Below, piece after piece: positions 10,530-22,400 of a stretch of 64,000 nt of DNA. The stretch spans positions 62,001 to 126,000 of the forward strand of contig JAGVSM010003460.1 in NCBI GenBank assembly GCA_022494885.1, in the 5' to 3' direction. The notes under the pieces were generated by a model. That model did no database searches. It worked only from the letters and a program-made list of their open reading frames with translations, and was not told where the DNA came from. The stretch is from Micrasema longulum (Eukaryota > Arthropoda > Insecta > Trichoptera > Brachycentridae). The stretch's first letter is position 1, and each line of letters begins with the position of its first letter. The translations under genes and the position numbers were made by a program.

Positions 10530-11800
10530 AATTATTTGTTATTACACATATCAAAAAATTAAAACGATGTTCATTGCCTGCAGCGAAAATCGAATTATAT
10601 GTATGAGTTATATTTCTTTTTCAGCGAGACATTTTATTTTCGACGTATTTCTTTTTTTTGTTTTTAATTAATCGTCCACCATTTCGAAAATTAATTCGCT
10701 TTCCAATCGATTTGTTATATTTGATTATCGGATTCAGTATTGTGACGTAATCTATAGAGTAGATTATTATTGGTTTCATCACTTTTGAAATCGGTCAGAA
10801 GAAGAAGTGAAAACCGAAATCCCGAAGAGAATAAAATATCACGAACGAAGAAAATTTAAATTTACGATAATCCGAGATGATTATTCGATTCATGATCTGT
10901 TATGGAATATTTATCTAATGGGTGATTCGTTAAATGGTTACGAATGATTGCTATTTGCAAAAACATTTTATTTATGCTCAGTGCTCAGTGCTCCAAAATT
11001 TTGATGCCTTGATTATATGATGAAACCATCAAAATTTAAGACCATTAACGCCGTTTGGACATCCCAGAGATAAAAAAATGTAGGTTATATTCATAGATTA
11101 TCCGTACGCTAACATTTTAATTCATTTGATACTATAATAAATCAATTTTTAAAATGTATTCAGAAATATTGGCATAATATATACAAAAAACGCGTTTCTA
11201 CAAAAGTCAAATAAATTTTAATCATTGTTTGCAAAACGACGAAGAAAATGAAAGTTTCTCGAAGTGGTCAGGTAACAAAAACAGTTTTACGCATTTTTTT
11301 ATAAAGGTATCAATTTAATTTAAATAAATTATGGGTAGGTACTGCGTGTTATTATTCTGCAACGAATTTTTTTTTACGAAACGATTCGTGGATCGGTACG
11401 TGTTACGCAGGTGGGGGCGATTTAAAAAAAAATGAAAAAGGTTACATTATAAAATTTTATAAAATATTACCATGTGTTTTAGTTACAGAATTAACACTTA
11501 ACTAAAACTTACTATGAGGCTCTAATTAAATTAATTCACACGTAACGTATTTTGAACACAATGTAGGTACTAGTTTAATAAGTCGTGAATGCGTTTTATA
11601 ATTCGTCACGAACAGCACTGTAGGTTTAGTCAAAACGTTAGACAATTACTGTTTGTAAACGTAAAATTGAATATTTGTATTTATAGAATGAACATTGTAT
11701 TGTTAATACGAATGCACGTTTTATAATCGTTTATAATAATTCAGCTCCTACTTTGAACATCCTATATTTCCCCTTCCTATTCTCATAGAATAGTGTAGAT
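10530..11800. other. Intergenic, nothing recognised
   Basis: AT-rich interval without supported coding sequence. No match to the repeat families of this window was seen. Confidence 0.45.
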
Positions 11801-11804
11801 TTTT

Positions 11805-12770
11805 ATTTATTTATTTATTCATATTTTACTCTTACAAACTATAATCAATAATAAAAATAATGTGACCTTACTGGGGTTACCCGTGCCGAGGACACTTAAC
11901 AATACACTTTTTTTAAATGTTTTTACATTTGAGAATAAACAATTAAGACAAACATAATAAACAGTTAATTATCTATTAATCATCTAATTAACAAAATATT
12001 CAGACTGTTTTAAAAACAAGGTATATATGTACATTTATATTTATATTGCAAAACGCACAATGAAAATAACAAAAACTTAATATAAGCTATACACTTGTGG
12101 AGCAATTGATTCAATATTGGTTACAAAACGCACAATAAAAATAACAAAAACCTAACATAAGCTACACACTTGTGGAGCAGTTGATTCAATATTGGTTTGG
12201 GCGAATGAGACAATCCATTTTACTTCTACCTAGCTTCACTATCCATTTTTTTATAGCCTTTTTAAAATTTTTCTCGTTACTAATTGTTTTAATAGGTAGT
12301 GGAAATAGGTTATAGATTTTAATTGAATAATACTCAAAATCCCTTATAGATTATGTTAGTTACTTCTATCAATTCTAATGTGTAAAAAACTGTACTATGC
12401 AGCATGTTATTTAAAAAAACTTTTTTCACTTTACGTATGTAGCATTATTTGCAAACAAAGGCAGTTTAAATATTTCCCGATGCCTGAGTGTTCTGTATCC
12501 CTATCCCTCATTTATTTGTATTTTATTTAGGAGGTTAGTATCTACTTTATAGTAAAAATATATTTTATACAGAAATTTTACATCGAAAACCACGCGGCGC
12601 TTTATCAAAGAATTAAAATGAAAAAGAGTTAGAAGTTGCTCATTATTTGAATTTGAATGTCGGTTAGAAATTTGGAACTTATACAAAAGGTACTTTAAGA
12701 AATTTTTTTGAACAGATTCTATTGAATTTATATGATTTTGATATTGATATAAGAATACAAACAAAATAAT
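11805..12770 (-). mobile_element. Jockey-like element J1, C-terminus plus 3' UTR (copy 2)
   Basis: The longest J1 copy. The minus-strand frame 12764-12501 reads NSIESVQKNFLKYLLYKFQI, then LFHFNSLIKRRVVFDVKFLY, the 'VQ..FLky..yk......l.sL..RR...D..fLYki' block of jockey-clade elements. After a degenerate stretch comes the shared 3' UTR. The minus-strand 3' end is a (TAAA)n tract, seen as 'tttatttatttatttatt' at 11802-11819. This tail and the 5' truncation indicate target-primed insertion. Confidence 0.8.
12051..12199 (-). repeat. 75-bp tandem duplication in the J1 3' UTR
   Basis: Two adjacent copies (12051-12125 and 12126-12199) share 'caaaacgcacaat.aaaataacaaaaac' and 'ttgtggagcaattgattcaa', with a handful of differences. 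The other J1 copies (around 4140 and 40990) carry this block once, so the duplication is private to this copy or subfamily. Confidence 0.8.
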
Positions 12771-12779
12771 TTACGAGAA

Positions 12780-13285
12780 CCAATGGCATGCATCACTACA
12801 TCCATATTATTCTCTAGACTAATGCTTTGGTGGGGTGACCATCATTTCAAGGTAGTTCTGCATTAAATTTATTAGGCATGCATCAGTCGTGCACTCGCAA
12901 AATATGCTTTTTTTCATTTTATTTACTTACTGTAGTAAAATATTGAGGTTAGACCGGCCAGGCTGAGCGTGTAACTTATGTTACCTTCATCTTTTATAAG
13001 TAACATTGTAAATAATGGCCGGAAGCTGGGATTGCCATTTTCTGGCTGATACATCTGTCACCTCTTCAATTCTTTCTTCCCATTCCCCATAATTTACTTT
13101 CTTCTTAGGGATAAGCAACAAAAAAAAACATTTCAATTTAAAAAACTAATAAAAATGCAATTTATTGACAATAACAATCATTAAAAAAAAGTTGATGATG
13201 CCTGTGGGGAGGATAATTGGTCTGTTGAACAGCCTACCGAGAGAGGTGAATCTTTTCCATGCTGGGATTGCCAGTTTTAGATTCT
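12780..13285. other. Intergenic, nothing recognised
   Basis: No gene or repeat assignment. The segment from about 13185 may include the diverged border of the LIR copy that follows. Confidence 0.35.
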
Positions 13286-13289
13286 TCCT

Positions 13290-13590
13290 CTCTAACTATG
13301 TATCATACTGTTTATTAGTGACTTATTCATATTTAAATTTATTGCAACAGAGAGGGAAAACATTTTTGAGAAGGGAATGGTGAATGTTACACAATGTGTA
13401 AAGTGGCCACTTAAACCAGCCAATGACAGGTCATAAACCCTGTAAATGCCTAGACTCCCATATTCCCTTATCAAAAATGTTTTCCCTCTCTGTTGCAATA
13501 AATTTAAATATGAACGACTCCCTAGGGTGAGAATCCAGCCAGTCTGCAAGCAATTGGACATACTCAAAACATTGTTATTCATATTTGTTT
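13290..13590. mobile_element. LIR inverted-repeat family, copy b
   Basis: A compact palindromic copy. The left arm (about 13330-13380, 'ttgcaacagagagggaaaac') pairs with the right arm (about 13465-13512, 'gttttccctctctgttgcaa'). The spacer holds the family block 'gtggccacttaaaccagcca' (13403) and 'tgcctagactcccatattcc' (13447). The outer end matches other copies: 'gggtgagaatccagccagtc' (13525) and 'tggacatactcaaaacattg' (13555). No coding capacity. Confidence 0.85.
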
Positions 13591-13648
13591 ACTATTATTT
13601 TATGTTACTTTTTATTTTTATGTGACTACATGTCATTGTGGTTTTTTT

Positions 13649-13832
13649 GGCGGCCTCCGTGGCATTGTGGTTAAGACGCTTGACTCACACACGGAAGGTT
13701 TCGGGTTTGATTCCCAGTGAGAACACAAAAACTCAAAATGTGATTTTTCTCAAGCCTGGGTATTTTGTGCTCTAATTCACCCTAGTAATTGGGACTCCTG
13801 GCCTGTTGTGGTGCAATTAAAAAAATAAATTA
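13649..13832 (+). repeat. SINE family A, copy 1
   Basis: tRNA-derived head GGCGGCCTCCGTGGCATTGT with a B box at about 13706 (GGGTTTGATTCCC), then a body shared with 40083-40263: 'ctcaagcctgggtattttg' and 'ctggcctgttgtggtgcaa', ending in an A-rich tail. The head's second box still resembles the pol III consensus; the A box is degraded relative to the other copy. Confidence 0.85.
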
Positions 13833-13839
13833 TATTTAA

Positions 13840-15055
13840 CAAGACTTTGAACCATTTTTGTTTTGTATAACTAAACTTAAAATAAGTTTGGACAGTTAAC
13901 ATCAAAATTAAAAATTATATTAACAAACTAATATTGCTCACCTCATCATAAGTTCACAAAAATTAAGCAAAATGATTGTTTCTGAAATGGGTGGTTTTGC
14001 TTGTCTCTTTAGTGTACCGTCTACAGTTCTATATTTCTTTAGACATAAATATGGTTCTCGATTTTTCACTCTTAAAAAAAAATAATCCCTAAAACCTGTG
14101 CACCTCTGTGCCATGTTTACAAACACTATCTTCATCGGTAGTTATCGAGACAGTATAAAGTGAAATCGATATTTATGTACGAAAATGGGTATATTTGAAT
14201 GAAAAATTAAAGTAACGTTGTCGGTAATCTGTAATTGAACATGTTTAGAAAATAAACGTGTGCATATTATTTTAGTTTTCAAACAGAAAACTTTATTTTC
14301 TTTGTTGATAAAATTGAAGATAAATGTTAACTTTCCATTGTAAAACGTATAATAAATAAATACGAGTGCAATGTTGTTCTTGACGGTATTTATTATTTTA
14401 CAAATTCTTTTGATTAATTTAAAATAAACATCAAAGCTCTGTTAAGGGTTTGTCTATCTGTTATAATAACAATAAAAAATCCTCTGAAAACAAACAGCAG
14501 CGGCACGATGTTTGAATAAATTAATTTGATTTCTAATTTCAATTATTATTATTGCCGACATGTATGGCTTAAATCACCTACTCGCCTTGACTTGATCGTG
14601 ACTGAGGTGATCACAATAATAATTATTAATAATGAACGTTGATACGATATTGAAGAAACACAGATTTGTAATAATTAATAATAATAAGATATTAATCAAC
14701 ATGTATGTTCATATTTTAGGATAAGCATTTTTTAGTTTTTAAGTTCAGTGGTGTTTTATTTTTTTATTATTTGTTAATGTACTATTGAATTTTTTTTTAA
14801 TAAAAAAAATATTTATTATTATTTTTAAATATGTTTTGAATATTTTTTTTATTACATTTTTTGAAATCCATATTTTTGTACAAAATGGTACTTTTGATTT
14901 TGCAATGCAGTATGCTTTTATGGTTTCTACATGTCCTGTTGTGTATTTTTGAAATTATTACTATGTTTGTACCTCCTGATATTATTTTTATAAATGCCCC
15001 TTGAGCGTATTGTAAAATTAAATAAAAAAATGAACTATGCAAAATTTTTCAAATT
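13840..15055. other. Intergenic, one dispersed repeat only
   Basis: No supported coding sequence. Positions 14125-14345 match 33948-34100 in the same orientation ('atcgagac', 'aaatcgatatttatgta', 'cggtaa.ctgtaattga.catgtttagaaa'); the family is unknown. The remainder is AT-rich. Confidence 0.5.
14125..14345 (+). repeat. Unclassified dispersed repeat, copy 1
   Basis: By-eye match to 33948-34100, with shared blocks 'aaatcgatatttatgta', 'ctgtaattga.catgttta' and 'actttccattgt'. No coding sequence or terminal repeats seen. Confidence 0.55.
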
Positions 15056-15059
15056 TTAT

Positions 15060-15545
15060 TTTTCTTTATCGTATTATCAGCGCTATGGTTTTTTTTAAAG
15101 CTTTGTGTTTCTGAAGTAACTCCACATGTGACGTCAAAGGTTCTCTTCCGCTTTTTCTTAATCAGCTCTTCACATCCGTACATTAGTTCTTCCGATCCGT
15201 ACATTATGTAAGGCTGAGACAAGCATAATCAACAAAATCAAGAAATGAGCTCTGCGCTGGTTTGGACATGTATGATGTGATGTGGCGTTCTATCCTCTCT
15301 GCCTACCCTTACGGGCAAACGGCATGATGATTTGTTAGTTCTTCCCATTGGTCCATTGACGGCAAGCAAACCGGAAATCTCCCATACCTCTCTTCCATCA
15401 CTCTAATCATTGGTTGATTCATATGAACTAGTGACGTCGTTCAAAGTAGTTCATTTTTATTAGAATATATACTATATTTTTTATATATTTTTAGGAAACT
15501 TTGCTTTACAATTTAATGCTTCAATTTTTACCGCGGGCAAGAAAA
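15060..15545 (+). repeat. Dispersed repeat family E, copy 1 (interrupted)
   Basis: Shares with 26086-26360 (+) and 43715-43990 (-) the ordered blocks 'gaagtaactccacatgtgacgtcaa', 'attggtc', 'accggaaatct', 'attggttgattcatatgaac' and 'gaaactttgctttacaattt'. Relative to the other two copies it is interrupted after 'ctcttccgctttttct' (about 15145-15160) by sequence that includes the retroelement tail at 15210-15332. No coding sequence. It may be a MITE or a SINE; I see no clean termini. Confidence 0.7.
15210..15332 (+). mobile_element. Non-LTR element 3' fragment ('SAYPYGQTA')
   Basis: The frame reads TSIINKIKK, stop, ALRWFGHM and then WRSILSAYPYGQTA followed by a stop at 15330. This is the end of the same endonuclease/reverse transcriptase family as 5745-6130, with the stretch between the two motifs deleted. 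It sits inside the family E repeat copy. Confidence 0.7.
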
Positions 15546-15549
15546 CAAT

Positions 15550-16470
15550 TATCGTATTCAATTCCCGTAGGGCTGCAGTTCCTCATTACATGGAGTAAAA
15601 ATATTCAAGTAATAAGTTGGTTTAATACTTTAGTAGTATAAGTACTTAATAAGTAGTAAGTACTTAATAACTTGTATTAATTTTATAATAGGTTCATTTT
15701 TATAAAAAAGATTACCTACAAAAATTGTATGAGTATAGGTACCAACGTAATACCAAAAGATTTTTGTACGGTTGAAAGACATTTCTGTGTCCGGGTGGAT
15801 GCAAAATACACTGATGGTTTGTGTATGTATAATATACTAAATATTACTACATACAAGTAAGACCAACACACTGACTTGTATCTAGTACTAACACATATCT
15901 TAATTTTTCTAAAACTCGATCGTGGCTAGAACATCCCAGTTGGGAAGTGAAAAATCTAAATATAGAAAACTAATATAACTTGTTCTACCATCCCCTAACT
16001 TATATTTACTAGTAAATACTATTATTTTACCATAGTGGCAGCATTAATATTCCATAGAAACTGAAAAACGAGACAGTTGCGTTCAGCTATCACTTTTATG
16101 TCATCTGGCATCATCTGCAATACATTTGATCACGTTATTTCCATTAAGTTTAATTGCATATTAACGAGTGATGAAATAAAAAATATTATGCGTTAACAAA
16201 TTAAATGTTCAATCAAGCACTTTCTTTTTTGATTTGATCTTTTTCCACCTAAAAACGTTAAATAACTCGTTACGGCTTGTACCAATATTTTGAACGTACT
16301 CGATCTATATGCTAGCTGTCGTCGTCAATGAGTAGTCTATGGTTTAGAGGACACAAGCCGAAAATTACAGGGCTTTGCGTGTAATTTTTGAGGCTGAAAA
16401 ACGATTGTTTTCATAATAAATCAGCGTATATTCGGCATTCGATGAATGAAACTTAATTTATAAGGATAAT
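15550..16470. promoter_or_regulatory. Upstream region of the bromodomain gene
   Basis: AT-rich with no coding sequence. A fragment of the SINE C 3' end ('tgtgtccgggtggatgca') sits at 15788-15806. The last 170 bases before the ATG of the bromodomain gene (GC-richer at 16300-16400) must contain its 5' UTR and probably its promoter, but no TATA box or initiator stands out. Confidence 0.35.
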
Positions 16471-16471
16471 A

Positions 16472-19400
16472 ATGGAAGAAATAGTGTATTCAAAACAGGA
16501 TAATGAAAAGTCCGACGGTAAGAAGCGCCACAATTTTATTGCATTTAGTTAAAAAATTAAAGTGTTTTATGAGAACTTACCGCTGTTATTCGTATTTTTA
16601 TTACTTTTTTAGATCTTCGAGATACTAGCGATGCCGACATGTTTTCCGCTGCTGATGATTGTAAAGACCAGGACGATAATAAATCTAAAAAGGTCAAGAA
16701 AAGGAGGAAACGCGAAATAGACAAGGTACGTTATGATGATGATTAATCAAATCATATAATTTAGATTTTCAAATTGTAAATTTTACGTCTAATGAACACA
16801 CGAAATGTGTTTGTGCTACCTTTTAAAAAAAAAAAATCATTTATTTGAATCGCTAAAAGCTTGTATATCGTATGTCTGCCAAATTTTAACCTCACTTTAT
16901 CAGTTAAATAATTTATTGAAATTTAATATTTCTTGTTTATCTCAACTTTGGGTACCGGTATTGTGATATGGCAAATGTTGAATTTGAATCTTATTTTCCA
17001 GATCAAGTTGGATGATGACGATTGCTCTAATGATGACGAGTCAGGGAATGAAGAACCTTCTGGAAAACGTCCAAAAGAACTAAGTTTCTTGGGAAGTCCA
17101 GGACCTCTATCTCCCGGGCATTGCGGCACGAGGGAGCCCCGATCCTGCGTCCTGAACCAGCGACAGAAGAAGAAGCCTCTGTCTCGTCTTCTCGAACAAC
17201 TTCTGAAGAACTTGGAGAAGAAAGATCAAAACCAGTTCTTTGCATGGCCTGTTACGGATAATTATGCCCCAAATTATTCCACAATAATCAAGCGCCCCAT
17301 GGATTTTTCCACTATGAAACAAAAAATAGATGATAATGAATATAAATCATTGAATTGTTTTATCGTAAGTACAAGCTGTTATCGTTAAATTACTAAAACA
17401 ATCTAGAATTCTGATTATTTTAAGTATAAGAATGCACAACAATAATTATCTGCCCTTTTCACAATATGTCTGGTTTTATTACTGGTTCGCTCGGCATTAA
17501 ATGTTTGTCGAGAGTTTTCTCATTTACGTTACTAAAGTAATGAAATACTTTAATAATTAAGTATTTCATTTGATTTTCTACCCTAAAAAATACTTCTGTA
17601 TTTTTTCCTTTTTAAAAAATTATATTTAGGAGCCACTACCAAGGTTAGAAATTTATTTATTTATTATATATATACGGCCTAAGCCAATTACAACAGTTAC
17701 ATGAAGAAACATAAATGCAAGAAACTGAACAAAAAGAACATAAAACTATTTAGCAAAGACAAACAAGGGCAAAACAATAATAGTATACAATATATTAAAA
17801 AAAGCAAAATGATTTTAAAAAAAAATTAAAACACTGTATCAATCACTTCCTTTATTTATTTAAATAAGACGTACACATGCAAAATAAATGTTTAGATTAC
17901 AAATAAGGATACACGTTTAATGTGAAAATCATTTATGGATACAAGGGTTGATTTTTTGTATCAGGATATTTTTTTCTGTACTCTTACCAATAAAAGCAAA
18001 TATTGTTTTTGCTCTTCATCGATTGTCATCAATTTATTATATTCCTCCATTAAAACAACACCGCGCTCAGCAATATTATTCACTACCCGCATAGAATGGA
18101 CAATTTTCTTTGCAGCCTCAAAATCAGAGTCTTCCTCCCAAGTTTCAACATCTTTATTCAAAAACTCTGATGAGATACCCAATATCTGGAAAAATCGCAA
18201 AGAATTGCTAGTCCCAAAGTCTTGTATTCTTTTTTCGGTGATGTGTTCGACATCAATGCATTTTCTTTTTGGTCAATCCTCTACACCTTCGATTCTAGTG
18301 CATCTACCATATTTTTCTTATCTTGAACTAAAAATTCATTGTCGAAAAATGCAAAAGACACCAATTCTTCCGTCAAGTACCATAAATGGCCCAGTATTTT
18401 TTTCATAGTGACTTTTGCCATTGTTTGGTTTATATTTTCAAAGGACGCAAGGTCCTTTAATAATTGTTAGTTGTTTTTCGGCGCTGAATATCCGACAGAG
18501 GCTTGAAATCAGTATTTTAAATATATGATGACTGAAAAAAAAGTATATCATTCATTGCTTTCCCTTCCTTTTTTGTCTGTTTAAACTGATGTTTAAATAG
18601 GAAAATCTTTAAACAAAACATAGCTTAAGATATCCATTTAGCACGGTGAAGACCAGCAGGCCTCCTAAATGAAACTCCTTTTTTAGGAACTCCACCCAAG
18701 TAAATGATCGTAAGATTCAGCAAATCTTTATAGTTATCTCGAGGTTGATATACTTGAAGTTGTTTTTGAGCAAAAGAAATTCTGTCTGCAGCAACATTAT
18801 CTATGATTTTTGAGAACGTGGTATCAAAAATTACTGTTTTATAATCACTTTGATCAATTTTATCCCAGTTCTTCTTAAACCTTTTAAGCAATTGGATATC
18901 AGGACAACTAGACGGACCGAGTGATTGACTCACTATGGCTTTTAACATAATTTCCATTATATGATGGCGACAAACCAGCCAAAGCATATCTTTTTTCATT
19001 TTCTGCTCCAAAAGAATAAAAGCTCCATTTCTCAAACTGATGTTTACAGCTGTAGTGTCAAAACATAAACTTATTATTGTATCGCTCAAGTCCCATGAAT
19101 TTTTTTGTTTCGTAAACGGCTGATGCACATGCGTCGCCTGTTCCGCTAGGAGCTGATCGACTCCAAGTCCTGATACCAAAATTGGCAGACGATCTACATT
19201 TTCATAAACACTTATATCTTCAATTAATTTGCCATCCCAATGAATCGTTAATAGCAAATCAGGTTTGAACTCCCTTCTAAGAGACTGCTATTGATTTTCG
19301 ATTTTTCAAATGCTGCCGATGAATAGAAGATCTATTAACGTTAAATTCTAAAGGGTCACGTTCTGCACTTTATAAAGTAGATGTGCAACAACAGCAGCTT

Positions 19401-22400
19401 TTCTATCACTTAATTTATGGTTGGGGAAAGAAAATGCACGCGCTGTCGCAAATGACTGCATTCAAACTGAGGTGCGAATCTCGATGCGGCGAGGGGTTAG
19501 GGTTGGGGAAGGAAAGGGAGAGGGGTTAACTGTATGCTATTTCACTTCAAAATAGGGTTATAAACATGCCAGAGTTAATAAGCCGGATCCATAGTTAAGT
19601 GGCCATACAATGTTTTTTTCTGAATTTTCGACTTATGGTAGCGACCTCTAAAACCTATTAAAAAAAATGCTTTCATTATTTTAGGGTCGAAAATCATACA
19701 ACCACTCCATTTTTTAAAAGTTGGAAAATAAGGACCACCCTAATGGGCATACATAATTATACATACCTACATATATTGCAGTGGAGAGAGCAAAATTGCA
19801 TTTCGGATAAATTATATTTATATAAACACTTGCCCAATATTAAAATGAAAATAAAACAACTTTGTTTTTAATCCCTTTTTTATATTAATTTTAAGTATAG
19901 TGACTAACCACAAAGTTAGCGCTTCAAGTATAAATCTTTGAAAAATTTGTTACAATTAATTTTTCATCCCCAGAACGATTTCAAATTGATGTGTAACAAT
20001 GCTGTTAAGTACAACAAAACTGGCACCGTATACCACAAGGCAGCCAGGAAGTTACTTCACATCGGGCTGCGGCAGCTACAGCCTGGCAAGCTCCGACCTC
20101 TAGGAAACATTCTCACATATATGTACGAGATACCCCTCAGAGAACTCGGTTTCGATATGGGCAAAATGGATGTTGTAAGTAATTTCTTATTCATAACATA
20201 TTCTTATTCGTGTCAATTGATTTTCATCACTTTCCTTCATCGAAGAAATCACAATTCATTGGCTTGTTTATCATAAAGATATTTGTGTGTTTCCAATCGT
20301 ACATTCGTTGTGAAAAAACATGTTTCATAAATCACTGTTCCGCATTTAGCATTAAAAATAAACTGTCACTTGTTATATGTATAATATGTACTCCATAATA
20401 AATACTGTGATGTTACTCGAATACATTGTTCTGAATTGTGGCAACATTATTACATAATATATCACTTAATGTGGACTTAAGTTTGAGTTCAAAAGTTATC
20501 AAAGTTTTTTATCTCACTCATTTGTGTGTTCAATGTTTCGATGGCAGTACCAGTATTACATTTATATTTATATCAGTGATTTAAAAAACATTTTTGTACA
20601 TGTGACATTTTTATTTCTCTGTTGCGTTTTTTTTTTAATCGTTAAATTAATCATCATTGTAATCTTATGAAAGCCGCCTAAACCAGCCGGACGATTCAAG
20701 GTAGGCTTATATGTGAGTGTTTAAAGTAGTAGATACATCCATTTTATGTCATTTTTCGCTAATGTCAATTTTATTTATATTTTTTGAAATTATTATTAGA
20801 GAATAATTCTATTGCTAGTTTTATTTTTAAAGTTATTTTACTCTTTTTGCTTTTGGGATTTTTAAGACTCGCTAGATATTATTTACAACTGCATGTTTAG
20901 ATTCAATTTCACATGTGCTATAACTACTATAAATAAATTGTAAATGTGATTACAATATAATATTACTTCTTTCTATATATACATATACACATGCAACAAT
21001 AGAGACATTTTGTCTTTGAATAAAACATACCTACTATTATAAACAAACTACTACTTATATCAGATATTTTTATTAAAATTTCATATGCATAGTTGTTGAA
21101 ATACATATACCTGAACACGTTTATGGACAAGTATTAGTGTTTACTTTAATGATTAAACATGTGAAATAAAAAATATGTGTTTTGATTGTCCACAAACGTT
21201 ATTCTTAATCATTGTTAGCAAGCAGTGACATCTGTAAAAGATTTTCAATATTTTTAGAAGGCTCTTAAACAAGAATTCTCAAATAATGGATTAGACGGAG
21301 CTAAAGATAATGCGTCTAGTGCTGATGATGAAGTGAAATTAAAGATGGAGGCAGTTAGAGAACAACACAGGAGACGTTTGGCAAAGAAAGGTTAGATTTG
21401 TTTGATTGTATTATTTAAGACTTCTAAAATAATTGCCGACACATTAAAAAATTAATAAAAAATACTCATTTACAATGTTGTAGTGCCGTTTTCAAATGAG
21501 AAAAAAAGCTTAATTGCGGAATGTGTACTGTATACCTTGTAATAAATTAGCCATTTTTCAATGTAATTCATCTGTTGTTGGTTCTAATTACATAAATCTG
21601 ACATTTCATATACTAATGTCTTTGGAATGTTAATTTACATTAGTTTGTCAAACCTTTAAATTTGTTGATACCTACTCCAGTATGTTTAGTCAGTCAGTAT
21701 TGCATTAAATAACTAATGGACTAACTTCATAAATAATTAACTGAGAAAATGGATTTTGAAAATATCATTCTTGTTTTATTTTTATTGTTTTTTAAATGCA
21801 GTTGTTATGTTTTCAGCTTTTCCTCGTATGGATGCTAATGGCTATACATCCCTTCAAATATTAGTAGATAATGATGGAATGTCTCCAGCCAATAACCAGC
21901 GACCTGTGTCCCTGGGAGTATATACAGGCAGAATAGCGCATGGAACTGGTACTCTGCAAGGTAAGACTGCCAAAGTGTTGAATATACATTACTTAAATTA
22001 CATTGTAAAAACAAAAATATGCAATGCATGTGGACTTTCCAAATAAAGCATCGAGTAATCACCACTTTATTAGGTAATCATAGCTAACACTGTTAACTTG
22101 ATTTTATGTGTAATTTTACATAACTTAAGTCTTGCAATTTTTACTGGTTTGTATAGCGTAAAAGTAATTGTCTAAAAACTTATCTCTTGCAGGATTTAAA
22201 GAAGATCGTAGAAATTTGGTTAAAGGTGTGAAACCCTTAAATTATGGTGCTTTCGGGTCCTATGCACCAAGTTATGACTCTACATTTGCTACACTGTCTA
22301 AAGAAGACTGCCATTTACTGTACCACACATATGGTGAGTCACATGTATATTTTATTAACTTTTTGTCTACATTTATTGTGTTTATATACTGTTTTTTTAT

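Noticed and set aside
17027..17322. Minus-strand frames of about 70 codons in exon 3
   Set aside because: They are antisense shadows of the bromodomain exon; the + strand frame has splice sites, family motifs and conserved residues.
16933..17388. A 151-codon frame taken as a whole
   Set aside because: Only 17002-17364 is exon; the first 23 and last 8 codons are intron sequence beyond an AG acceptor and a GTAAGT donor.
17935..18408. Plus-strand frame of 157 codons in intron 3
   Set aside because: It is the complement of the transposase-like relic, whose minus-strand reading has recognisable blocks; the + reading has none.
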